This document shows, one piece after another, positions 23,140 to 36,300 of a stretch of DNA of 64,000 nucleotides. The DNA is from Diorhabda sublineata (Eukaryota > Arthropoda > Insecta > Coleoptera > Chrysomelidae). Position 1 is the stretch's first letter, and each line of letters begins with the position of its first letter. Location of the stretch: NCBI RefSeq assembly GCF_026230105.1, contig NC_079479.1, positions 34,999,385 to 35,063,384 on the forward strand, written 5' to 3'. A program made the translations under genes and the position numbers. The notes under the pieces are model-generated. The model was not told the DNA's origin, made no database searches, and saw only the letters and a program-made list of their open reading frames with translations.

Positions 23140-26100
23140 TAAACGAATCCGCAAATGAATCAACGAATCGATCAACAGATTAACGAATCAATTAAAAATT
23201 GAACGAATCCATTAACGAGTTAACGTAATAATCATCAAATCAAATAAATAAAGAATCAATCCTTCGACGAATCATTGAAACAATCAACGAATCGATCAAC
23301 AGTTGAACGATTCATTAAAATAGTTAATGGAATAATCAATGAAATCCTTCAAACAATCATACAACAAATCTCTACAAACAATTCTCTTGACGAATTAACG
23401 AATCGATGACTAAATCCTCTAAAGAATCAATAAAACATTCAACGAATCAATAAATAGATCAACGAATAGGTTCTTCGACGAATCAATGGATTATTCAAGG
23501 ATTTATTCATCTCTTAGAGGATCAACGAATAAATCGTCCAATGAACGAATCGATATACGACAACCTTAACGAATTAATGAAACAATCAGTGAAGCATTGA
23601 AACAATCAACTAATGAATTACTGAAGCTGTCAACGAATCAATTATCAATGGAAACATCGTCGAATCAATGAACGAATGAATGGAACAATCAACGAATCAA
23701 TTACTGGACGAATCATCTCATCAACGGACGAATCCATCAACGTCGACTCGTTGATGGATGATAAAACAATTAACGAATCAATGAAACAATCAGAGAATCA
23801 ATCAAACAATTAATGAATCAATAAAACCATCAAAGAATCAATGGAACAATCAATAAAACAATCGACGAATCAATCAAATGAACAATTAACGAAACAATGG
23901 AACAATCAACGAATTAATAACTGAAGCACCAAACGAATAAATTAACAATCTGATCAATGGACGAATCATCTAATTAACGAACGAATCCATCAACAAATGA
24001 ACGAATTTATAAACGAATCCTCCGACAAATCAATGGAACAATCAACGAATCAATCAAATAATTAACGAATCAATGGAACAATTAACGAATCAATGGAACA
24101 ATTAACGAATCAATGGAACAATTTACGAATCAATGGAACAATTAACGAATCAATCAAATAATTAACGAATCAATGGAAGAATTAACGAATCAATGAAACA
24201 ATTAACGAATCAATGGAATAATTTACGAATCAATGGAACAATTAACGAATCAATGAAACAGTCAACGAATCAATCAATGGAACAATCAACGAATCAATGG
24301 AACAATCAATGAATCAATCGCACAATTAACGAATTAACGGAACAATCAACGAATTAATAACTGAAGCACCAAAACGAATCAATTACCAATCTGATCAATG
24401 GACGAATCAATCAAATAATTAACGAATCAATGGAACAATTAACGAATCAATCAAATAATTAACGAATCAATCAAATAATTAACGAATCAATGGAACAATC
24501 AACGGATCAATAGCACAATTAACGAATTAACGGAACAATCAACGAATTAATAACTGAAGCATCAAACGAATCAATTAACAATCTGATCAATGGACGAATC
24601 ATCTAATTAACGAACGAATCCATCAACAAATGAACGAATTTATAAACGAATCCTCCGACAAATCAATGGAACAATCAACGAATCAATCAAATAATTAACG
24701 AATCAATGGAACAATTAACGAATCAATCAAATAATTAACGAATCAATGGAAGAATTAACGAATCAATGAAACAATTAACGAATCAATGGAATAATTTACG
24801 AATCAATGGAACAATTAACGATTCAATGGAACAATTAACGAATCAATGGAACAATTAACGAATCAATGGAACAATTAACGAATCAATGAAACAGTCAACG
24901 AATCAATCAATGGAACAATCAACGAATCAATGGAACAATCAATGAACCAATCGCACAATTAACGAATTAACGGAACAATCAACGAATTAATAACTGAAGC
25001 ACCAAAACGAATCAATTACCAATCTGATCAATGGACGAATCAATCAAATAATTAACGAATCAATGGAACAATTAACGAATCAATCAAATAATTAACGAAT
25101 CAATCAAATAATTAACGAATCAATGGAACAATCAACGGATCAATAGCACAATTAACGAATTAACGGAACAATCAACGAATTAATAACTGAAGCATCAAAC
25201 GAATCAATTAACAATCTGATCAATGGACGAATCATCTAATTAACGAACGAATCCATCAACAAATGAACGAATTTATAAACGAATCCTCCGACAAATCAAT
25301 GGAACAATCAACGAATCAATCAAATAATTAACGAATCAATGGAAGAATTAACGAATCAATGGAACAATTAACGAATCAATGGAATAATTTACGAATCAAT
25401 GAAACAATTAACGAATCAATGGAATAATTTACGAATCAATGGAACAATTAACGATTCAATGGAACAATTAACGAATCAATGGAACAATTAACGAATCAAT
25501 GGAACAATTAACGAATCAATGAAACAGTCAACGAATCAATCAATGGAACAATCAACGAATCAATGGAACAATCAATGAACCAATCGCACAATTAACGAAT
25601 TAACGGAACAATCAACGAATTAATAACTGAAGCACCAAAACGAATCAATTACCAATCTGATCAATGGACGAATCAATCAAATAATTAACGAATCAATGGA
25701 ACAATTAACGAATCAATCAAATAATTAACGAATCAATCAAATAATTAACGAATCAATCAAATAATTAACGAATCAATGGAACAATTAACAAATCAATGGA
25801 ACAATCAACGGATCAATAGCACAATTAACGAATTAACGGAACAATCAACGAATTAATAACTGAAGCATCAAACGAATCAATTAACAATCTGATCAATGGA
25901 CGAATCATCTAATTAACGAACGAATCCATCAACAAATGAACGAATTTATAAACGAATCCTCCGACAAATCAATGGAACAATCAACGAATCAATCAAATAA
26001 TTAACGAATCAATGGAAGAATTAACGAATCAATGGAACAATTAACGAATCAATGGAATAATTTACGAATCAATGGAACAATTAACGAATCAATGGAACAA

Positions 26101-26500
26101 TTAACGAATCAATCAAATAATTAACGAATCAATGGAAGAATTAACGAATCAATGGAACAATTAACGAATCAATTGAACAATCGAAGAATCAATAAAACAA
26201 TTAACGAATCAATGAAACAATCAGAGAATCAATGAAACAATCAACGAATCGATGGAACAATCAATAAAACAGTCGACGAATCAATCAAATGAACAATTAA
26301 TGAATCAATGGAACAATCAACGAATTAATAACTGAAGCACTAAACGAATCAATTAACAATCTGATCAATGGACGAATCATCTAATTAACTGACGAATCCA
26401 TCAACAAATGAACGAATTTATAAACGAATCCTCCGACAAATCAATGGAACAATCAACGAATCAATTACCGAAGTATTTAACAAACAAATTAACGAAACAA
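23140..26500. repeat. AATTAACGAATCAATGGAAC satellite, 633-bp higher-order unit
   Basis: This belongs to the same family as 18090-22060, with perfect 20-bp runs such as AATTAACGAATCAATGGAAC around 24060-24250. A larger unit repeats: CTGAAGCACCAAAACG occurs at 24361, 24994 and 25627 (633-bp steps), with an alternating CTGAAGCATC/AACTAAC... block between. The left end (23140-23950) is more diverged. Confidence 0.95.
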
Positions 26501-27937
26501 TGAATGAACGAACGAAGTGTTTAGTAAATTCAGATTATAACGAATAAGTGCGTTAATTATAAGGCGTGGCGTTCGAAAAATATTATTCGACAAATATAAG
26601 GAAATACGGTCCTGTATTTCAACTTAGTTTAGTTTTTAGCCATCTGCAACAGATTTCGCAAATTATTTAGCTGTCTGAACGTGCGTACATTAATTGGATT
26701 TTTCTTTTGTAGCGAAGTTAAAGGAAAACGGATAAATTGTATTCCAAGCGATTTCGTTTCGTATCAAAGTTCCTGTAGGTAACGAAAAAAAAAAAAAAAA
26801 AAAAGAAAAAGAAAAAAGGAAAAAAAAGTATGATGAAGAATTTTCTAATTACAAGATCTTTTCTTTTATATACATTTGATTTGTTCGGTAAACGAAACTG
26901 ACTAATTATTATCAGTAGGATTTATTTTTCTCAAATTCGTCTCCCCAATAAGGGAAATGTACGTATTTATACTTAATGGGGTGACAATTAATTCAACCCC
27001 AACAAATATATTACTTAGTAACCAAGGACTTCATCTTAAGCTACTAGTTTTTTATATCTGATCTTCCAGCAAAAGTTTTCCTACTCTATTCGGTACCGAC
27101 GTTTTTCCTTCTGATCCAGAGAACGTGCAGCTGTCTTTTCCGACCAGTTTGACTCTATTTTATCGTCCATTTAAACGAAAATGCTTTTTTAAACTCTAAT
27201 AGTACATTCGCCTCGGATACTACGTCTCTTTTGGCCATAGTTTCCTAATACTGTCTTAGTTTGTCCAATATTGAATCAGTACTGATTCTGGTGTGCAAAT
27301 TTGAGCTACTCCTCAGCTGATTTATCTATTTCTTTCTACTCAAACAAACCCTTACTACTCATAACAAAGTAGTTGTTATTTATAAGAGAGACAGACAGAG
27401 TCGGTTCATGCTAAAACTACTAAAAGATAAAGTAAGAATATCGGTGTACCGTTTTGTATCTCTCTTCGATCTATTCTGATTGGATCGCCGAGACGTCGAA
27501 GTTTCGGGTGGTGGAAACGTCAAAGGCGGAGATTAACAAGCTTCGATTTTATTGGCGAGTAGTAAAAGGCGGGGATTAACAAGCTTCGATTTTATTGGCG
27601 TGTAGATAGATAGATAGATAGAGAGAGAGAGTGGTAAAGTGACGTTATTTCTTTTTGTTTCATTTTTTAATATATTGTTCATGGGATATTATTTAACGAG
27701 ATGATAATGCGGGGCAATTACCCTAAATCTACACGTGACGCACTTAAAGTCATCCTATATCAAACAAAGTTTTCGCATTTTCCATTTCCGCGGTCAAAAG
27801 TTATTTCGTTTGGACTATATTTACAATGGTCTCTTATACACACCCATTAAGGGTAACTTAAATTAGATAGTCGACTGTTTTTGAGTCGACGTGAATACGT
27901 AGACAAACAAACTAATTTATAAACAGCTTCGGGGTAA

Positions 27938-28022
<85 letters not shown>

Positions 28023-28950
28023 TTGTGAAAACGACAGCAGTTTCCTTATGATATCGTATAAAATTGTTGTTTAATCAAAGTAGCGTATTAAATTTGGTAT
28101 ACAACTCGTACTATATCATAGAAAACGAATTGAAATTACGTTACGTCAAACGTCATTTGTCTATACGTCGAATGTCAAGTTAAAAACGTCAAATGTTGCA
28201 CCTTGTTGGTTATCGAAAGGAATATTTCGACTGAAATTTGTACCTTTTATTTTATTGGCAACTTCGTCATAAGTTTTAGAAATATTGTTTCACAATAGGA
28301 TTTATTTGAGCGTACGAATCCGACTGTCACTACATCAACAAAGATTTATATCTAACCGTTGAACTGAAACTGATTTACTTGCACAACACGAGCTTTACAG
28401 AAAACCAACTTTATTCTCAGTGACATTTGGATAGTCTCGGATAAGACCTAACACGCCTTTTTAACTGTCCAATAAAAACTAAAAAAAAAAACGAGAAATT
28501 TTATATTTTTGATATACATTTACGTGCACAACTTTTTCTAGAAGCGTCCCACGAATATTATGACAGTTAAACAAAGTTGCCATATTTGGAAACTAGTATA
28601 TAGGTTAGGTTAATTGAAAAAATGAGGTTATGTTGAGAAATTTGATAAAATTTCGTTCGAAAAACGTTGTATTAGCATAAAACCTTTTCAACATCGAGAA
28701 AGATAAATATTAAGCTAGAGATAAACTCAAAATATCTATTTGTATGTTTATTACAGTAGAATGAACATCATTAAGGTTCATCGAACGTATCTCGACGGTG
28801 ATTGACTCGATCGATATTTACGTAAGCCTTCCTGGATATACGTCTCTTTTCAAACAAGAAATATTTATTGATTAACTGCTTCAATTATCATACAAAGTGC
28901 GTAACTTCTCGATATAAACTTTGTACAATGTTTTTACATTTATTTATCCG
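26501..28950. other. Intronic DNA with microsatellites
   Basis: No gene is recognised. Present are an A-rich tract at about 26789-26827, a 43-bp direct duplication (AAAGGCGG.GATTAACAAG at 27522 and 27565), a (TAGA)n(GA)n run at about 27602-27631, and a pure (AT)n tract of 80 bp at 27941-28020. TGTCAAA/CGTCAAA words cluster near 28145-28195. Confidence 0.5.
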
Positions 28951-29475
28951 TATACAAGGTCCTAGAGGTACTTAGTTTGACCTAGAGATGGCGATAGTTG
29001 CTTGGAAGGTACCACGAATGTTTCGAGTTTGAAGATGCCACATCAGTGTCTTGGAGATCGAGTGTTTGGGAATGTTTTACATAAATAAAACCGTTTTATA
29101 ACCACGGATGAAACGTGGGTCCATTATTAAACAACCGAAACAAAATAATAATGAAAACAATGGAATGAAAAGGGAGAAACGGTTCCAAAAAGGAAAATAC
29201 CGTTCAATCTTGAAGCAAGGTCATGGCGTTGGTTTTTTTGGATACTCGTGGAAGAATTTTCTATCTATTTAACTTGAAAAAAGGAAAAACAACGTTTAAG
29301 CGTAAAAATCAAGTAAAAACGGCCGTTTTTAACTAAGAAGAAAATGTTTTTTTATCAAGACAATGCACTAGCTAACAAATCCCGTATCGCAACGGTAAAA
29401 ATTATTAAATTAAAATTTGTATTGGTATCTCAGGCAACCTATACGCCAGATTTAGCCCCCATCGAATTATTTTAT
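28951..29475 (+). pseudogene. Mariner-like transposase remnant abutting Beat exon c
   Basis: The 5' end is recognisable near 28951-29005 (ACCTAGAGATGGCGATAGTT), matching the element at 2380-2775. The N-terminal part is deleted. Then come RFI-TTDETWVHY (around 29090-29135, first catalytic Asp), broken MEKGETVPK and FFWILVEE blocks, FYQDNALANKSRIATVKI (second catalytic Asp in QDN), and YTPDLAPIELF near 29440-29472. In the last block the third Asp of the DD34D triad is replaced by Glu. The remnant stops about 40 bp before the Beat acceptor, so an open frame at 29344-29580 fuses transposase and exon DNA artificially. Confidence 0.88.
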
Positions 29476-29514
29476 ACAATATATATATTTTCATTGTATA
29501 TTTTTTCGTTGCAG

Positions 29515-29714
29515 ATGTACCGGACGATGATCCTGTTCTCGCTTTGGAAAAGGATGTGCTGGAAGTCGGTCATATTTTGAAAGGAAACTGCACGTCGCCA
29601 CCTTCATATCCTTCGGCGAATATAACATGGCTTCTGAACGGGAAAAAGGTACGAAATAATATGTTGGTTAAACAACACGAGAAAACCAATCTAGTATCAA
29701 CACTCACCGATTTA
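29515..29714 (+). CDS. beat: Beaten path family protein, exon c (second Ig domain, N half)
   Basis: The acceptor TTTTTTCGTTGCAG ends at 29514 and the donor GTAAGA starts at 29715. It enters in phase 1 and leaves in phase 0. The peptide continues (D)VPDDDPVLALEKDVLEVG, HILKGNCTSPPSYPSANITW and LLNGKKVRNN, ending STLTDL. The B-strand cysteine in GNCTSPPS, the two potential N-glycosylation sites (NCT, NIT) and the ITW.LNGKKV C-strand are typical of Beat second Ig domains. Transposon DNA lies on both sides: a mariner remnant about 40 bp upstream, and a dispersed element starting about 8 bp after the donor. The exon itself has no stop. Confidence 0.93.
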
Positions 29715-29721
29715 GTAAGAT

Positions 29722-31770
29722 ATATAAAAGTTATCGAATTGTTTTAGCAATAGTTTGCTAAAAGTCTCTGAAGATGGTAATTTGGTTACCGAAACTACCG
29801 TCGATTTGAACGATTTATCAATAACGATAATTAAGTATACAGAATGTCCTTTTATCAATTGATAAAAATGCTTATAGTCCGGTCAATTTAGACCTAAAAA
29901 TAGTTTGAAAAATCTTAGGTGCGATACCAAAGTTAGTCGGTATCAAAGGTCAAAATGTTTTTGGTATTACATGTCCTGTCTCCTTTTATCCATTTTTTCC
30001 CTCTTTCCGATCCTTTGAAACTTGATTCATGGGCTATAAGCCAAATTTTCCTTTTCTTTTATCTTTTTACTTCTACAACTTTTCTTATCAGACTTTTTGG
30101 AGTTTCCCCAAAATCACTTCATGTATTATCTTATCCATCTTCAATTTCCTCAATTGCTTCATCTATTCTGTTATTATACAGATCCGTATTTACATTTTTA
30201 AACTATATAATTTTATGTTTAGTAAAATCTATAAAAGTTATCGAATTGTTTTAGCGATAGTTTGCCAAAAGTTGGGTTAAAACAATAAAATTCGATGGTC
30301 TATAGTTCGAATATCGATTATCGTTATTCAGTTAACCGAATAAACATTGTAAACTGATTTTTTTTTAATAAAACACCCTCTATATATATATACGTAAATA
30401 AAATTACGGTTGTTCAACTAAACTTTGGCTTACGTAGTCGAAGTTTCACGACGAAAATCGAGGTTAATGATCCGATTCATTTGTTTATTGAGAGAAAATG
30501 GCTGCCTTGTAGCTGTCACAATCATAACCTCAATTTTTTTGTATCCGAAAATATATAGAGTGATCCTCGTATAGTTTATACAGTTTTTATTGTTCAAGTA
30601 CTGACACGAAAAACGAGGGGATGTATTTGAAAAAATAAATTCGGGCAATATTGTAAGTTTCGTATACAATCCAGATCCGTATCTTTATTTTTAAACTATA
30701 CAAAAATGTCGTTTTCTATTTTTATCGGTTTAATCTGTTGTTTGTTGTGTATTTAGTCCAGTGAATAAAATTTTGTAGAAAAATTCATTATCTATTAGGC
30801 TAGAAAGGTTTGGAATGGATAGTAACTTTTATTTTTGAAAAAAGAACGTTCGAAGGGGTCTCAAATGGTACCAGTCAAAAAATACTGTGTACTTTGAAAG
30901 GTTATATCTCGGTTAATTTTGAAGGTGAGAAAAAAATAATGGAAACAATATTTTTATTAAAAAAAGTACTAACTTTTTGTTCCTTAGCAGTTTTATCGTA
31001 TCTTTGATATTTTTCAAGTTATTTTTAATAAAAGATAATTTTTTTAAAAAAGTTAATTAATTTGTTCATTATAATCATAATTTTGTCCAGAATGAAACTT
31101 TCTAAACAATTCAAACTTTTTGATTTTATTGATTGTATTGAATTAAAACGATTTGCAAATTATAAACTTTCTATTTCAATTAGGGTGGCAATATCAAGGG
31201 TAGATACGATTTTTTTTCCATAAAATGAAGGGATTCCATCTTATTTTCGTCATAACTTCCTTATTTTATGTAATACAAAAATTTTTAAAGTCTCATTTTG
31301 AAGGTTTTTAAAATTTCTTTAAAAATTAATCAGTACATTTTTTTCGTAAAATTAACCGTTTTCTACTTATTTAATTTTCGATTTTTCAAAATCTTTCGTT
31401 CACTAAATAATCTCCATATTTAATGAATCATAACTCGGTTGATATTAGGCCTATAATCAAAAGAAAAAAACGATTATTTCAATTTTTTTAAAAGCTACTT
31501 TCAGCCTCTCTACAGTTTTTTCGATAAAATTTGTATTTCTTGTGGAAAATCACACTTTTTTTCAAAATTTCAATCACGTATAACTCAAAATGTGTACAAA
31601 AAAACTTCGTAGACTAATTTGTGCTTAAAATTATTTTTCTTATCGATTTTTTTGGTAAATTTTAAAAATCTCACGTAAAACCCTTTATCCACTGTACTAA
31701 TTCAACATCCAGGATGTTCTCTAAAACAACACGTCGACGCAAAACTTGTTTTATCACAAGTTATTGACGA
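29722..31770. mobile_element. Dispersed 2-kb repeat, copy 1
   Basis: Nearly identical over its length to 43289-45302, in the same orientation. It contains a small CTGAAGA-hairpin-GAAAC motif at 29768-29795. A prefix at 29722-29765 repeats an internal segment of the element (about 30228-30272: ATAAAAGTTATCGAATTGTT...), so this copy begins with a rearranged or tandem end absent from copy 2. Matching open frames of 65-99 residues on both strands look non-coding. The class is unidentified. Confidence 0.85.
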
Positions 31771-33391
31771 AACAGCCTTGAAAGGACGATAAACCTTCTG
31801 GTATCACTCCACGTCCTTTCATCACGCTAAAATGAATAAAATTATTCAGAACAACTTTCCATCAGTACGAGTGGAGACGAGGAAAAATATTGAAACAGAA
31901 AAAAAAACTAACAACGGAAATTTCATTGGTTTAATACGTTTAAAAAGATCTACTTCGAGTTGAATATGATTTGAATAAAGGAAAGGAGCAAATGGAAAAT
32001 ATTACCGAGCGCAGTCCTTATATATCCTTAAACCAATAAGGAAAATTGATTTTTTTCCCTTTTATAATGGAAAACGTTGAATAATACTAATCAGATCGAT
32101 AAAATACTCACTATAGGGTGGAGTACAACAACTAGTTTATTAAAAGACACTTTAAAGAGTCGTCCTGTAAAATTACATATACAGGGTGTCGCATTTAAGT
32201 CCATATTTCAGTTCGAATCATTTTTAGGGTCGGAAATCCAAATTTTGTAATCACAACATCACCCTGTATATATATGGATGTGTAAACGCACTATATAAAC
32301 CTGGAAAATATCTAATATTATAACTAATTAAAAAAGTACAGATCAAATAATAATTTACAGTATAAAAAATCGTTTTAATTAGACTTAATTATAATTGGAT
32401 TAACATTTTTGTTTTCACTGACATTCTTTTGTGTATCTTCGTGGAAGACTCTTAAGAAATTTCCGGATTCTATTGGAAAATTGAAGAGAAAAGATTGAGC
32501 GAAAAAAAAGCATAGAAAACTTCGAGGGAAGTAGTTTTGATATGGATTTAGACAAAGTTACAAATCCACGAAAACTGCTTTATAATTATCTCAATTCTAT
32601 TCTTACTGGCGAATTATTTACTTAACAAGAACGAAAGTTTTCATTCTGACGATTAAGAGCTTCATTAAGAAGCTATTCTGAAAATTTGAGTTCTATATAA
32701 CGAAACTTACGACTCAATTTTCAAGTATAGTTGGTTAGGTACTTGAATTTTGAGATATGGCAACACCGATTGAAATTTTTAATAGTTAACGTACTCTTGT
32801 ATATTAATTTAGTTATTTTTATGTTTGTTTTTTAGTTTTTACGAGCTTTTTTTCTATAATTTGTAACAATTTTTTGACAATAAAGCGTTCGAGTGTCAAA
32901 ACGACCTTTCAAAAATAATTTTTTCGATCAAACATTTATTCATTCATATTACAATTATAGTAATGATAAAATCAAATCGATATTATATGGAAATATGAAG
33001 AAAATGTTTATAAAACTGTTGGTGTTTACGAATTTCGAAAAGTGAAAATGGCGGCTGCGTAAACTATCAACGCACGCGTAAATAAATTTTCCAAATTTTG
33101 ACGTCTTCTGTCTGTCCAATCGAACCTAACCTAACTTAACCTAACCTATTCGCATTGTGACAACACCCATACACAATTTAAACGTGTCATAACTTATTAA
33201 GACTAATCTAGAACTACAATTGATTCAATTTCTCTTAAACTTTTTCTTTTTATTTATGAAAAACGAAAATTTAAAGAAAATACAGTTAATTAGTGAAAAT
33301 CCTTCGCGTTGAGGTCGTCCACATGCATGGGATATTGCAGCAATTATCTGACCACCTTAAACCTTCTGAACAATCCATACATCGCCAGTTC
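31771..33391. other. Intronic DNA, with a small inverted-repeat element
   Basis: No gene is recognised. A pair TATACAGGGTG (32175) and CACCCTGTATA (about 32270) bounds a roughly 100-bp miniature element. TTTTGAGATATGGCAACACC at about 32750 resembles the subterminal part of the mariner-like element at 6212. A run of AACCTAACCTAACTTAACCT lies at about 33124-33146. Confidence 0.4.
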
Positions 33392-36300
33392 AAGCTAAAA
33401 AATTGATTTCTACAAACAATCCAAGCAGAATCCGTATCAAAAATAAGGAAACCTCGTGATTCTGGTGGAATTTTGAAGACCAAATAATGATTTTACTGAG
33501 GATTTATTAAATAAACTCTATATTCGTCATATTCTTTTTCAACTTTGTCATAATCAGCATCTATTATTTAAATTTGGATTTTTTCCAATCTAGTCCAAAT
33601 ATTGCTTCCTGGGGAAGCTAAAAAATTGATTTCTACAAACAACCCAAGCAGAATCCGTAGCAAAAATGGGAAAACCTCGTGATTCTGGTGGAATTTTGAA
33701 GACCAAATAATGATTTTACTGAGGATTTATTAAATAAACTCTATATTCGTCATATTCTTTTACAACTTTGTCATAATCAGCATCTATTATTTAAATTTGG
33801 ATTTTTTCCAATCTAGTCCAAATATTGCTTCCTGGGGAAGCTAAAAAATTGATTTCTACAAACAACCCAAGCAGAATCCGTAGCAAAAATGGGAAAACCT
33901 CGTGATTCTGGTTGAATTTTGAAGACCAAATAATGATTTTACTGAGGATTTATTAAATAAACTCTATATTCGACATATTCTTTTACAACTTTGTCATAAT
34001 CAGCATCTATTATTCAAATTTGGATTCTTTCCAATCGGGACCAAATATTGCTTCCTGGGGAAGCTAAAAAATTGATTTCTACAAACAACCCAAGCAGAAT
34101 CCGTAGCAAAAATAAGGAAACCTCGTGATTGTGGTGGAATTTTGAAGACCAAATAATGATTTTACTAAGGATTTATTTAATAAACTCTATATTCGTCATA
34201 TTCTTATACAACTTTGTCATAATCAGCATCTATTATTTAAATTTGGATTTTTTCCAATCTAGTCCAAATATTGCTTCCTGGGGAAGCTAAAAAATTGATT
34301 TCTACAAACAATCCAAGCAGAATCCGTAGCAAAAATAAGGAAACCTCGTGATTGTGGTGGAATTTTGAAGACCAAATAATGATTTTACTAAGGATTTATT
34401 TAATAAACTCTATATTCGTCATATTCTTATACAACTTTGTCATAATCAGCATCTATTATTTAAATTTGGATTTTTTCCAATCTAGTCCAAATATTGCTTC
34501 CTGGGGAAGCTAAAAAATTGATTTCTACAAACAATCCAAGCAGAATCCGTAGCAAAAATAAGGAAACCTTGTGATTCTGGTGGAATTTTGAAGACCAAAT
34601 AATGATTTTACTGAGGATTTATTAAATAAACTCTATATTCGTCATATTCTTTTACAACTTTGTCATAATCAGCATCTATTATTTAAATTTGGATTTTTTC
34701 CAATCTAGTCCAAATATTGCTTCCTGGGGAAGCTAAAAAATTGATTTCTACAAACAACCCAAGCAGAATCCGTAGCAAAAATGGGAAAACCTCGTGATTC
34801 TGGTTGAATTTTGAAGACCAAATAATGATTTTACTGAGGATTTATTAAATAAACTCTATATTCGTCATATTCTTTTTCAACTTTGTCATAATCAGCATCT
34901 ATTATACAAATTTGGATTCTTTCCAATCTAGACCAAATATTGCTTCCTGGGGAAGCTAAAAAATTGATTTCTACAAACAACCCAAGCAGAATCCGTAGCA
35001 AAAATGGGAAAACCTCGTGATTCTGGTTGAATTTTGAAGACCAAATAATGATTTTACTGAGGATTTATTACATAAACTCTATGTTCGTCATATTCTTTTT
35101 CAACTTTGTCATAATCAGCATCTATTATACAAATTTGGATTCTTTCCAATCTAGACCAAATATTGCTTCCTGGGGAAGCTAAAAAATTGATTTCTACAAA
35201 CAACCCAAGCAGAATCCGTAGCAAAAATGGGAAAACCTCGTGATTCTGGTTGAATTTTGAAGACCAAATAATGATTTTACTGAGGATTTATTAAATAAAC
35301 TCTATATTCGACATATTCTTTTTCAATTCTGTCATAATCAGCATCTATTATACAAATTTGGATTCTTTCCAATCTAGACCAAATATTGCTTCCTGGGGAA
35401 GCTAAAAAATTGATTTCTACAAACAACCCAAGCAGAATCCGTAGCAAAAATGGGAAAACCTCGTGATTCTGGTTGAATTTTGAAGACCAAATAATGATTT
35501 TACTGAGGATTTATTAAATAAACTCTATATTCGTCATATTCTTTTTCAACTTTGTCATAATCAGCATCTATTATACAAATTTGGATTCTTTCCAATCTAG
35601 ACCAAATATTGCTTCCTGGGGAAGCTAAAAAATTGATTTCTACAAACAACCCAAGCAGAATCCGTAGCAAAAATGGGAAAACCTCGTGATTCTGGTTGAA
35701 TTTTGAAGACCAAATAATGATTTTACTGAGGATTTATTAAATAAACTCTATATTCGACATATTCTTTTTCAACTTTGTCATAATCAGCATCTATTATACA
35801 AATTTGGATTCTTTCCAATCTAGACCAAATATTGCTTCCTGGGGAAGCTAAAAAATTGATTTCTACAAACAATCCAAGCAGAATCCGTAGCAAAAATAAG
35901 GAAACCTTGTGATTCTGGTGGAATTTTGAAGACCAAATAATGATTTTACTGAGGATTTATTAAATAAACTCTATATTCGTCATATTCTTTTACAACTTTG
36001 TCATAATCAGCATCTATTATACAAATTTGGATTCTTTCCAATCTAGACCAAATATTGCTTCCTGGGGAAGCTAAAAAATTGATTTCTACAAACAATCCAA
36101 GCAGAATCCGTAGCAAAAATAAGGAAACCTTGTGATTCTGGTGGAATTTTGAAGACCAAATAATGATTTTACTGAGGATTTATTAAATAAACTCTATATT
36201 CGTCATATTCTTTTACAACTTTGTCATAATCAGCATCTATTATTTAAATTTGGATTTTTTCCAATCTAGTCCAAATATTGCTTCCTGGGGAAGCTAAAAA

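Larger units (their letters stand above)
3476..29514 (+). other. Beat intron 2, about 26 kb
   Basis: This is the interval between the donor after exon b and the acceptor GTTGCAG before exon c. It holds at least five satellite arrays, a palindromic element, and several mariner-like and LINE remnants, listed separately. No other host exon was recognised. The first 220 bp (3476-3696) show nothing notable. Confidence 0.85.

Noticed and set aside
29344..29580. 78-residue + open frame
   Set aside because: It joins the mariner relic to Beat exon c in the wrong phase, across the splice acceptor; not a gene.
29955..30669. Open frames of 79-99 residues shared by both copies of the 2-kb repeat
   Set aside because: They are hydrophobic, low-complexity frames on both strands without motifs; their conservation reflects recent copying, not coding selection.
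33120..33150. AACCTAACCTAACTTAACCT tract as telomeric repeat
   Set aside because: Only a few degenerate units, inside an intron; such short runs are scattered in insect genomes.
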